DNA of 64,000 bases, taken from Anaeramoeba ignava. Lineage: Eukaryota; Metamonada; Anaeramoebidae. The translations under genes were made by a program, and so were the position numbers. Below, one piece after another: positions 45,027 to 55,077 of the stretch (the stretch's first letter is position 1; each line of letters opens with the position of its first letter). Under the pieces are notes generated by a model, which searched no databases, was not told the origin of the DNA, and was given only the letters and a program-made list of their open reading frames with translations. The stretch is from NCBI GenBank assembly GCA_028826165.1, contig JAPDFW010000064.1, positions 310,001 to 374,000 on the forward strand. The letters are read 5' to 3'.

Positions 45027-47101
45027 TCAATCTAATTTGATTAATTCTTGAAAAATTTTTTCTGCTTCTAAATTATTTCGATTTATTTTTAATTTGGGAA
45101 GATGATAATTAGTAAAATAGTTAATAAACTGGTCCACATAAAAAGCGAAAACAAAATCTGATTGACGAGTCCATTTCACTTTCATTTCAAAAGCATAAGA
45201 TTCCCAAGATTCAAAAGGGGAATCAATCTTAAAAATTGCATTTGAATCAATAATGATCCATTTTTCCGATTGATAAACCAAATTTTCATAATTCAATCCA
45301 ACAATGTAATAACCAGAACAAACAAGTTTCTCATAAAGAGAAATTAAGGCTTGAAAAGGTTTTGAATTTGGATTGAATAATTCTTGTGGATTTGATCTCA
45401 TATAATCTCTTAATAAAATTCCATGAGCAAATTCTTGGAATAATACTTGATTTGAAGTGGAAAGTCGAACATTTAAACAAGAAACCCCAAGTGAGTTCCA
45501 AAATTGGTTTTTGAAATATTGTTTGATTAAACATGTTTTGTTTGCTGGTTCTGTTGTTGTTGGTGTTTTGCAGGCAAATAATTCTTTTGTTTTTATATCT
45601 TGAACTAATGAAACCCAACTTGTTTTTCCTATTCCAATGCATTCGTTTATTAATATATATCCTTCTTCTTTGTAAAATTGTTCTGTGCATCCACATACAC
45701 AATCTTTTACTAAAGAATATCGATTTTGAACGATTTCATGTGAAATTTTTGATAATTCGAGATGGAATTTTGTTTTTTCTTTCAAGATTTCAATTTGATT
45801 TTTAAATTGATTTTTAAATTGATTTTTTTTGATTTTGATTTTGATTTTGATTTTGATTTTTTTTAAATTGATTTTGAATTTTAGATTTGATTTTGATTTT
45901 GATTTTGATTTTGATTTTGATTTTGAATTTGATTTTGATTTTGATTTTGATTTTGAATTTGATTTTGAATTTGATTTTGATTTTGAATTTGATTTTGATT
46001 TTGATTTTGATTTTGATTTTGATTTTGATTTTGATTTTGATTTTGATTTTGATTTTGATTTTGATTTTGAATTTGATTTTGATTTTGAATTTGATTTTGA
46101 TTTGAATTTGATTTTCATTTTGATTTTTGAATTTGATTTTTTTAAATTGAATTTTTTTAAATTGAATTTGATTTTGATTTTTGATTTTGATTTTGATTTT
46201 GATTTTGAATTTGATTTTGATTTTGATTTTGATTTTGATTTTGATTTTGATTTTGATTTTGATTTTGATTTTGATTTTGATTTTGAATTTGATTTTGATT
46301 TTGATTTTGATTTTGATTTTGAATTTGAATTTGATTTTCATTTTGATTTTGAATTTGATTTTCATTTTCATTTTCATTTTCATTTTCATTTTGATTTTGA
46401 TTTTCAATTTGATTTTGATTTTGATTTTGATTTTCATTTTGATTTTGATTTTCATTTTGATTTTGATTTTCATTTTCATTTTCATTCCCAAAAAAATAAT
46501 TGAAATTGTTAAATGATTTATCCAAATTTAATTCTTTTCTTGATTTATTCATTAAATTTGTAAATTTTTGGATAAGTTGATGTCTTTGAAAATTATCAGA
46601 AATTGAACTAATTATTCTAAATGCTTGAAACCTTTCATCATTTCTCAATTTTTCTGAAGAAGAATAAACATGTCTAATCAATCTAACATGAATACCTTCA
46701 CAATCTCTAGATAAAACAGATAATAAAACATTCAAATCATAAATAAATTCATTCATTGGAATAACCCATTCAACAAGTAATTTCACACATTCATCAGAAC
46801 CATTAATCAATAAAGAAATCAATTTATCCCGATTTTTTGGGAAATAAAAATTTGAAAACCAACTTTGAATTTGAGAATTTCCTTTTTCAAATAAAATTTC
46901 TAATATTTTAAAAGGAACAAAAATTAAATCTTGTTTATTTATCAAATATTGACAAGCTACAAATCCTATATAATTATATAATGCTTTTTCATTTTCAAAC
47001 CAATCCATCATTAATAAATCAAATTTTAATATTGAAAATGATTCAGTTTCAAATATCCATTGAATGTATTGATAATAATCACAAAATTGAAATTTTTCCA
47101 T
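45027..47101 (-). CDS. Degenerate protein-kinase-like protein with Gln/Asn linker
   Basis: Two open frames (47101-46157 and 46118-45027) flank a hexamer tract. The total is 2075 nt, so a net one- or two-base correction is needed, and I treat them as one gene. The N-terminal 195 residues are helical (KLISLLINGSDECVKLLVEW, HVRLIRHVYSSSEKL) and unrecognised. The middle is a (NQ)n/(SK)n linker. The C-terminal ~230 residues look kinase-like: GIGKTSWVSLVQDIKTKELF followed by ACK resembles a Gly loop plus the beta3 Lys, and VGLNYENLVYQSEKWIIID resembles HRDLKPEN...IIDFG. The catalytic Asp is Gly, the Lys after it Asn, and no DFG Gly is present, so a pseudokinase is inferred. Alternative: two separate genes. 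Confidence 0.5.
45830..46490 (-). repeat. GATTTT hexamer tract in the kinase-like gene
   Basis: (AAAATC)n on the coding strand with AAATTC variants. All three sense frames are open across most of it (NQ, KI and SK readings). An A5 run (46178-46182 on the plus strand) shifts the NQ frame. Confidence 0.8.
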
Positions 47102-47116
47102 TTATTTTTATAAAAT

Positions 47117-47136
47117 TAAAAAATGAAAAAAATGAA
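47117..47136 (-). promoter_or_regulatory. TTCATTTTTTTCATTTTTT element upstream of the kinase-like gene
   Basis: Two copies on the coding strand 16-35 bp before the ATG. Confidence 0.5.
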
Positions 47137-47387
47137 TTTTTTTTTGAGATATTTTTTTTTATGAATAAAATTGAAAACAATTTGATTTCAAAAGAGAAAA
47201 AAAAAATCAAATTGTATAAAAAGATAAAAAAAGAAAAGAAAGCAAAAAAAAAAGTTTATTTTGTTCTGTTCCACTTTTTTGTTTTACTTTCTTTTCTTTT
47301 TAAATTGAAAATAAAACATTCAATAAGTAACTAACTGCAAAAAAAAAAATACTTTTTTCTAAATATTTTGTTTTTTTTTGGATCTTT

Positions 47388-49842
47388 TTAAAAATCATCA
47401 AAGGTTTTTGTTTTTCTTTTTTTTGGATATTTTTTAGCAGAAGAGAATAAAGATATTGTTTCTGAATCAACTTTTTTGTTACGAAGTTTTTTCTCAATTA
47501 TCAAATTTATAAAAAAAGTAACGACAATAAAATAAACAGGAAGAACTTCAAAAATAACATATAAAATGAGAAACCAATTTAAAAATCGGGTGTCATTGCT
47601 TTCATTCCAATCAGTAACACTAGAAGAAGCAGCATTAACGATATCCCAAACAGATCGGATTAAAAACACAAATGCAGTCAAACAAACAAGAATAGTGAAT
47701 GATTTAATTTGAGATCTTCTTTTGGCGTTAAGATTATATTTGTGAATCAAATCTCGATAGAATTTTAATCCTATAGATGTGAATATTAATACAAATATTG
47801 TCCATATTATCCCATGCATTAAAAATCTATAAAATTGATTGTCTGGATCTTCTGCACATGAAATTATTGATAAAAATATTGCAAGAACAACAACAACAAG
47901 AAATAATGGATTTATTAATTTATGAAAAAGTTCATTTGTTCCATAATTTGCATACATAAATAAAACGACAAACCAGATGAATAAGATGAATCTATTTTTG
48001 AATTTTAATTTTAATTTTAATTTAAATTTTGAATTTTAATTTGAATTTTAATTTTAATTTTAATTTTGAATTTGAATTTGAATTTGAATTTTAATTTTAA
48101 TTTTAATTTTAATTTGAATTTGAATTTGAATTTGAATTTTGAATTTTAATTTGAATTTTAATTTGAATTTTAATTTTAATTTGAATTTTAATTTTGAATT
48201 TTAATTTTAATTTTAATTTTAATTTGAATTTGAATTTGAATTTGAATTTGAATTTGAATTTGAATTTTAATTTTAATTTTAATTTTAATTTTAATTTTAA
48301 TTTTAATTTTAATTTTAATTTTAATTTTAATTTTAAATTTTGATTTTAAATTTTAATTTGAATTTAATTTTAATTTTAATTTTAATTTTAATTTTAATTT
48401 TAATTTTAATTTGAATTTGAATTTGAATTTTAATTTGAATTTGAATTTTAATTTGAATTTTAATTTTAATTTTAATTTTAATTTTAATTTTAATTTGAAT
48501 TTGAATTTTAATTTTAATTTGAATTTTAATTTGAATTTGAATTTTAATTTTAAATTTTAATTTTAATTTTATTTTAAAAGAAAATTTAAGAAAAATTTGA
48601 TTTTTAATATTTTTAATTTTAATTTGAAAATTTTAAAATTTTAATTTTCAAATGATAAAATTTTGAATTTTAAAATTTAAATTTTAATTTTAATTTTAAT
48701 TTTAATTTTTAATTTTAAATTTTAATTTTTAAATTTTAAATTTAATTTTAAATTTAAATTTTAATTTATTTTAATTTTAATTTTAATTTAATTTTAATTT
48801 TTTAATTTTAATTTTAATTTTAAATTTTTTGAAAGAAAATTTTAATTTTGATTTGAATTTTAATTTTTAATTGTAATTTTTAATTTTAAATTTGAATTTA
48901 ATTTTTAATTTGAATTTTAATTTGAAGAATGAATTTTAATTTTAATTTTAATTTTAATTTTTAATTTTAATTTAAATTTGAATTTTTTAATTTTAATTTT
49001 AATTTTAATTTAATTTGAAAAAGAAAAAGAAATTTTTGAATTTAAATTTTAATTAATTTTAATTTTAATGATTTTAATTTTAATTTTAATTTTAATTCCA
49101 ATTTTGAATTTGTTTTGATTTTCTTTTTAATTTTTGAAATTTTTGCTTTTTAATTTTAATTTTTTAATTTAATTTTATTTTTCTTTTTGAATTTTTTTAT
49201 TTTATTTTATTTTGAATTTGAATTTTGAATTTGAATTTGAATTTGAGTTTTTCGAGTGTTTAATTTGAATTTGAATTTTGAATTTGAATTTGAATTTGAG
49301 TTTTTCGAGTGTTTAATTTGAATTTGAATTTTACGTTGTAAATTGAAGAAGTAAAGGAAGCATAGTATAAAGAAAATTTAAAGAAAAATCTGATTCTAAT
49401 ATTTTTTCTGAAGGATTTGAAAAAGTTAAACATGTTCTTTCAAATGATAAAACAAAGGATTCAATTAAAATTATAAATCTAAATACAAATGTTCTTGGAA
49501 ATTTTCTTTTCTTACTAATTAAGATAAAAATTAATTTTAAGATAATAATTTAAATTAAGATAAAATTTAATTTTACTTTCTAATTTAATTTTTTAAAATA
49601 TATTTGATTAAAGAATTTATTTATAATTAATAAATAAATAAATAAATGAAAGAAAAATTTTACTTTCGAGATAAAAATAATTGAATTATAACAATTAATG
49701 ATGTAATTGCTCCAATAAAATATAAGCAACATAAAAACCACATTTGCCAAGAATGAGTACTTAATGCAGATACAGTATTTCTTGTTTTATCTTTATGAGA
49801 AATTGCATTAACAAAAGAAAATAAAATAAACAAAAAAAACAT
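47388..49842 (-). CDS. TOM1/GPR137-like multi-pass membrane protein
   Basis: Exons (minus): 49842-49664 and 47991-47388; 783 nt, 260 aa, split inside a codon (phase 2) with correct phases. A hydrophobic signal-like start (MFFLFILFSFVNA) is followed by a short lumenal loop and about six helices: WFLCCLYFIGAITSLIVII, FILFIWFVVLFMYAN, LFLVVVVLAIFLSIISC, FLMHGIIWTIFVLIFTSIGL, SFTILVCLTAFVFLIRSV and FLNWFLILYVIFEVLPVYFI. It has a basic C-terminal tail. Topology, the R-S-V-W-D turn and the Y-x-x-x-E-x-x-P motif of the last helix resemble the plant TOM1/THH1 and animal GPR137 seven-helix family, which work at late endosomal or vacuolar membranes. Family assignment is tentative. It is divergent from G-alpha. 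Confidence 0.62.
47992..49663 (-). repeat. TOM1-like gene intron, TTTTAA/TTTGAA repeats plus an unusual insert
   Basis: The 1672-bp intron: 48000-49330 is (AATTTT)n and (GAATTT)n with a 57-bp near-duplicate around 49215-49320. The stretch 49331-49560 is non-repetitive and resembles coding sequence on the plus strand. Confidence 0.8.
49371..49553 (+). pseudogene. Possible relic coding fragment inside an intron
   Basis: A 60-codon open stretch on the plus strand (FSEGFEKVKHVLSNDKTK, then SIKIINLNTNVLGNFLFLL) lies in otherwise repetitive intron DNA. Composition is coding-like, but it has no Met start and is preceded by TAA. I do not recognise the protein. Confidence 0.3.
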
Positions 49843-49870
49843 TTTAATTAAAAAAGAAAAAAGAAAAAAG

Positions 49871-49887
49871 AAAAAAAAAATGAAATA
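49871..49887 (-). promoter_or_regulatory. TTTCATTTTTTTTTTC element upstream of the TOM1-like gene
   Basis: Single copy on the coding strand 29-45 bp before the ATG. Confidence 0.45.
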
Positions 49888-50004
49888 AATTTTTTCTCCT
49901 TTTTATTTTTTTAAAATTTAAAAGAAAAAAGAAGAAAAAAATAAACAGAAATCCATTTTGCCATTTGTTTTTAATTTTCTTAAAAATTTTCTTTTTAATT
50001 TAAA

Positions 50005-50030
50005 TTTTTCTTTTTCATTTTTTCATCTTT
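50005..50030 (+). promoter_or_regulatory. TTTTTCATTTTTTCATC element upstream of G-alpha
   Basis: Two copies about 110-135 bp before the ATG, farther than in most genes. Confidence 0.4.
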
Positions 50031-50140
50031 CTTTTTTCCTTTTCTATTTTCTTTATTGTTATTATTATTTTCATATTTCAAAATTTCTTTTTAAAAAAAG
50101 AAAAAAAAAAATTTTTTTCCTTTGTTTTATTTTAAACAAG

Positions 50141-53100
50141 ATGGGATGTTCTGATTCAAAAGTTGATAATGGAAAAAAACGAAATTCAGAAATTGAAGAA
50201 AGTTTAAAAAAAGATAAAATTTCACAAGGAAATGAATATAAATTTCTTTTATTAGGTAATCTATTATTAAATAGTTTTCTTTAATTTAATTTAAAAATTT
50301 TCCTAAAAGATCAAACACAATATATAAATAAATTAATTTATAAATAATTTAATTTATAAATAATTTAATATATAAATAATTTAATTTATAATCTAATTTA
50401 TAAATAATCTAATTTATAAATAATTTAATTTATAAATAATTTAAAAATAATCTAATTTATAAATAATTTAATTTATAAATAATTTAATTTATAAATAATC
50501 TATTTTATAAATAATTTAATTTATAAATAATTTATAAATAATCTAATTTATAAATAATTTAATTTATAAATAATCTAATTTATAAATAATCTAATCTATA
50601 AATAATCTAATCTATAAATAATCTAATCTATAAATAATTTAATTTATAAATAATCTAATTTAAAAATAATTTATAAATAATTTAATTTTATAAATAATTT
50701 ATAAATAATCTAATCCAAAAATAATATAATTTAAAAATAATTTAATATATAAATAATTTAATCTATAAATAATTTAATATATAAAATAATTTAATTTATA
50801 AATAATTTAATTTATAAATAATCTAATTTATAAATAATTTAATTTATAAATAATTTAATTTAAAAATAATTTAATCTATAAAATAATTTTTAATTTTATA
50901 AATAATTTAATTTATAAATAATTTAATTTATAAATAATTTAATCCAAAAATAATATAATTTATAAATAAATAATAATTTTAAAAATAATTTAATTTATAA
51001 ATAATTTAATTTATAAATAATCTATAAATAATCTAATTTATAATTTAATTTAAAAATAATTTAATTTATAAATAATTTAAAAATAATTTAATTTATAAAT
51101 AATTTAATTTATAAATAATTTAATTTATAAATAATCTAATCCAAAAATAATATAATTTATAAATAATTTAATTTATAAATAATCTAATCAAAAATAATTT
51201 AATTTATAAATAATTTAATTTATAAATAATCTAATCCAAAAATAATTTAATTTATAAATAATTTAATTTTATAAATAATTTAATTTAAAATTTAATTTAT
51301 AAATAATTTAATTTAAAAATAATTTAATTTATAATTTAATTTATAAATAATTTAATTTATAAATAATTTAATTTATAAATAATTTTAATTTATAAATAAT
51401 TTAATTTATAAATAATTTAATTTAAAAATAATTTAATTTATAATTTAATTTAAAAAATAATTTAATATAAAAATAATTTAATTTATAAATAATTTAATTT
51501 ATAAATAATTTAATATAAAAATAATTTAATTTATAAATAATTTAATCCAAAAATAATTTAATTTATAAATAATCAATTTATAAATAATTTAATTTATAAA
51601 TAATCTAATTTATAAATAATTTAATTTAATTTAAAAATAATTTAATTTATAAATAATTTAATTTATAAATAATTTAATTTATAAATAATTTAATTTATAA
51701 ATAATTTAATTTATAAATAATTTAATTTATAAATAATTTAATTTATAAATAATTTAATTTATAAATAATTTAATTTATAAATAATTTAATTTATAAATAA
51801 TTTAATTTATAAATAATCTAATTTATAAATAATCTAATTTATAAATAATCTAATTTAAAAATAATTTAATTTATAAATAATTTAATTTATAATTTAATTT
51901 ATAAATAATTTAATTTATAAATAATTTAATCTATAAATAATTTAATTTATAAATAATTTAATCTAAAAATAATTTAATTTATAAATAATTTAATTTATAA
52001 ATAATTTAATATATAAATAATTTAATTTATAAATAATTTATAAATAATCTAAAAATAATTAGGAGCGGGAGATTCTGGAAAATCAACAATTTTAAAACAA
52101 ATTAAAATTCTTTTTCAATCTGGATTTACTGAAGAAGAAAAAAAAGATTATATAAAAATCGTTCATTCAAATATTTTAGAATCAATGCAAGCTTTAATTG
52201 AAAAAAAGCAAATACTTCAACTTTCATTTCAAAATGAATCAAATGAAGTTAATATTTAATTTTAAATATAATTTTATATTTAATTTTAATTATATTTCCT
52301 TCTTTAGCAAGTTTCTTCCTCAATTCTAAGTTTAACAGGTGATCAAATTTTAAGTCAAGAAATAGGTTCCATGTTAAAAAGCTTATGGAATGATAAAACA
52401 ATTCAAGAAATTTATACAAAAAGGAATGAGATCCAAATGTGTGATTCTGCAAAATAGTAATGAATTAATAAAAAATATGAATTATAAATCTTTGAGTAAT
52501 TTATTTAATCTCAAATTTTCACTTTGAAATACTTAGCTTTTTTGAAGATATAGATCGTATTTTTGATCCAGATTACGTTCCAACTGAAGATGATGTTATT
52601 CACTCACGTACTAGATCAACAGGAATAATTGAGCAGAAATTTGTACTCCAAGGATTAAACTTCAAGTAAATATCTGAGGCTTAATTAATAATTATCTTCT
52701 CAATCCAAAAAAAAAACTTCATCTTTTTTTTTTCCGAATTTTACTAAAAAATTTTTTTTCTATAAATTTTTTAGTATTGTCGATGTCGGTGGACAACGTA
52801 ATGAACGTAAGAAATGGATACACTGCTTTCATGTGAGGATCTTTTTCTCAAAATTTCATATTCTGATGCTAATTAAAAACCTAATTGAAATTGATATTTT
52901 TGTTCATAAACCAAAATAGGAAATATCAGGAGTTATTTTTTTTATTTCACTTTCTGAATTCGATCAAAAACTATTTGAAGACTCACAAGAAAACCGTTTA
53001 TCTGAATCCATTTTTCTTTTTGAAGAGATTTGCAACAGCAGATGGTTTAAAAAATCTTCTATATTTTTATTTTTGAATAAAATTGATCTTTTTAATGAAA

Positions 53101-53327
53101 AAATCGAGCAAAACGGACTTTCTGAACATTTTCCTGATTATACTGGTGGAAAAGACCCTAAAGCTGCACGAAAATTTCTTCGTAAAAAAATTCTTGATGC
53201 GAATAATAACCCCAATAGAGAAATACATACTTTCTATACTTGTGCAACTGATACAGAAAATATTTCGAAAGTTTTTAATAAAGTCAAAGATTTAATTTTG
53301 AAACAAACAATGAATAACGATATTTAA
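50141..53327 (+). CDS. Heterotrimeric G-protein alpha subunit
   Basis: Exons: 50141-50255, 52063-52247, 52308-52456, 52537-52665, 52775-52832 and 52920-53327; 1044 nt, 347 aa. All six exons join in phase. MGCSDSK gives Gly2 myristoylation and Cys3 palmitoylation, so it is plasma-membrane bound. P-loop GAGDSGKST has Asp where most G-alphas have Glu. Switch I is RTRSTGI with the catalytic Arg and Mg-binding Thr. Switch II is DVGGQRNERKKWIHCF with the catalytic Gln. The guanine motifs are FLNKIDLF and TCATDTENI. The helical domain lies in exons 2-4. It is therefore expected to bind and hydrolyse GTP and couple to a 7TM receptor. The start was chosen because the downstream N-terminus is a perfect acylation signal. 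Intron 1 splits the P-loop. Confidence 0.94.
50256..52062 (+). repeat. G-alpha intron 1, expanded ATAATTTAATTTATAA repeat
   Basis: The 1807-bp intron is inserted within the P-loop codons (GTAATC donor, AATTAG acceptor). It is (TTTATAAATAATTTAA)n with TCTA and CCAAAA variants. The other five introns are 60-109 bp. Confidence 0.88.
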
Positions 53328-53540
53328 ATCAATTAAATTAAAACCATTTTTATTGGTGAATATTATTTTTAATTTACTTGTTTTGCTTTCTTTTTTGCTT
53401 TTTTTTTTTTTTTTTAAGATAAGAAATGGATTGAAAATGAAAATTTTAATTGAAAAATTTAAAACCAATTTAAACACGTTTTTTATTTGGTTTTTTATTT
53501 TATTTTTTTAAGTTTCTCTTTTTTTTCAAAAATCAAAAAT

Positions 53541-53577
53541 TTTTTTTCATTTCATTTTTTTTCATTTTTTTTTTTCT
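53541..53577 (+). promoter_or_regulatory. TTTCATTTCATTTTTTTTC element upstream of the DUF92 fusion
   Basis: Three TCATTT copies 18-54 bp before the chosen ATG; their position supports starting at 53595. Confidence 0.5.
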
Positions 53578-53594
53578 TAAATCTAAAACAAAAA

Positions 53595-54932
53595 ATGAAC
53601 CATAGAAAATTAGTTCATATCTCAATGTCTTTATTTGCTTTATTGATCGGCAGATTTAGCAATACATTAATAACAATAAGTTGTATAATTGCATTTATTT
53701 CCAACATAATTATATTCCCAAAATTTGGAAGATTATTTGAAGATGAGAAAGATAAAAAATTAGGTTTTCCTGTTGGAATTCTAACATATCCAGCAATTCT
53801 AACAATAATATCAGTTATTTTTTTTCAACGGCAAATTTTCCTATCAATAGGATGGGGAATGCTTGCATTTGGAGATGGTTTTTGTGGACTTTTAGCCCAC
53901 AAATGGAGTTATTTTTATAATAACTACAAACTTCCTTGGAATCCAAATAAATCTTTATCTGGAATGTTGTTTTTCTTTTTTTTTGGTTTTTCCTTAACAA
54001 CTTTACTTGTCTTTCTTTTGCCCCCAGAAATTCGTCTTTTTTTGTATCCTAATCTTCGCTATTTTCATTGGATCATAACTATTTTTATAACATCAATCAT
54101 TTGCGCTTTTGTCGAGACAATTCCCAATTTTTTTGATGATAATCTAGTTGTCCCTTTGACTGGATCTTTTGCTTCTTTTTTAATAATGGAGTTTTTGGAT
54201 CACGGAAAATTCCAAACGGAAAATTCTTTTATGATTGGATTTTTAGTTGTTGTGGTTTTTGGTGTATTGAGCTACTTCTCAAAGAAAATTGATTTTATAG
54301 GAACTGTTGTTGGTTCAATTATTGCTATGTTAATGTATTTAGGAGGCGGTTTTGCCAGTTTAAATTTATTGATCATTTTTTTCGTTGGCGGATCATTAGC
54401 GACTCAATGGAAGATCAGTGAAAAAAGAAAAATGGAAGTTGCAGAGAAGAAAAAGGGGAAAAGAACGTTTTCTCATGCTCTCTGCAACGCCGGAACTGCA
54501 GCAATGTGCGGGTTTTTGGCTTGTGCTTTTCCTGAAAAGAAAATGTTTTTTTTAACTATGCTTGCAGGTAGTATGTCATCAGCAATGGGGGATACTTTAT
54601 CATCAGAATTAGGGAATTTATATGGTTCACATTTTTGGAACATCCTTAATTTCCGCAATGACAAAAGAGGTCTTGATGGTGTTGTTAGTCCTGAAGGTTC
54701 TTTGGCTGGTGTTTTTGGCAGTTTTTTGATTGCTTTTGTTTTCTCTTTTGGTTTTAGAAATCAACTCGATAATGTTTTTCTTGCTTTTTTCAAGGTTTTT
54801 CTGGCTGGAATTGTTGGAAATATTACTGATTCTGTTTTGGGTGCTAGTTTGCAAAGAATAGGTTTGATGTCCAATCATTCGGTTAATTTAGCAAATACAA
54901 TAGTTGGTGCTTTAATGGTTTCTTTATTTTAG
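53595..54932 (+). CDS. Polyprenol/phytol kinase-DUF92 (TMEM19/VTE6-like) fusion
   Basis: This is a single exon, 445 aa, with about 12 hydrophobic segments. The N-terminal half resembles the dolichol/phytol kinase (SEC59/VTE5) family: RKLVHIS at the start, FGDGF near residue 92, LPWNPNKSLSG near 112-122, then FVETIPNFFDDNLVVPL. The C-terminal half matches DUF92/TMEM19 (plant VTE6, phytyl-phosphate kinase): MGDTLSSELG near 330, GLDGVVSPEGSLAGVFGS near 358-375, and DSVLGASLQ near 411. Together these two activities would make an isoprenyl diphosphate from a free alcohol in two steps. That is inference from plant VTE5/VTE6. No intron in 1.3 kb is unusual here and may point to bacterial transfer. 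The start was chosen at MNHRKLVH after the A-rich leader; an upstream in-frame GTG/ATG-poor stretch is non-coding in character. Confidence 0.75.
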   Translation: MNHRKLVHISMSLFALLIGRFSNTLITISCIIAFISNIIIFPKFGRLFEDEKDKKLGFPVGILTYPAILTIISVIFFQRQIFLSIGWGMLAFGDGFCGLLAHKWSYFYNNYKLPWNPNKSLSGMLFFFFFGFSLTTLLVFLLPPEIRLFLYPNLRYFHWIITIFITSIICAFVETIPNFFDDNLVVPLTGSFASFLIMEFLDHGKFQTENSFMIGFLVVVVFGVLSYFSKKIDFIGTVVGSIIAMLMYLGGGFASLNLLIIFFVGGSLATQWKISEKRKMEVAEKKKGKRTFSHALCNAGTAAMCGFLACAFPEKKMFFLTMLAGSMSSAMGDTLSSELGNLYGSHFWNILNFRNDKRGLDGVVSPEGSLAGVFGSFLIAFVFSFGFRNQLDNVFLAFFKVFLAGIVGNITDSVLGASLQRIGLMSNHSVNLANTIVGALMVSLF

Positions 54933-55077
54933 ATCAAAACTAAATTAAACAAAAAAAATAAATTTCAATTTGTTGTTCCACTTTTTTTTTTTTTTTTGTT
55001 TGAAATTCCAAAAAATAAAATTTATGTTCCACTTTTTTTCTTTATTTAAATTTTTTTTAAATTGTTTTAAATTTAAA

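Noticed and set aside
4458-46503. Ciliate-type genetic code suggested by Gln-rich proteins
   Set aside because: Gln is encoded by CAA/CAG throughout, and TAA, TAG and TGA each terminate genes at the expected C-termini (TAG in the beta-helix gene, TGA in SIN3, TAA in BUD23).
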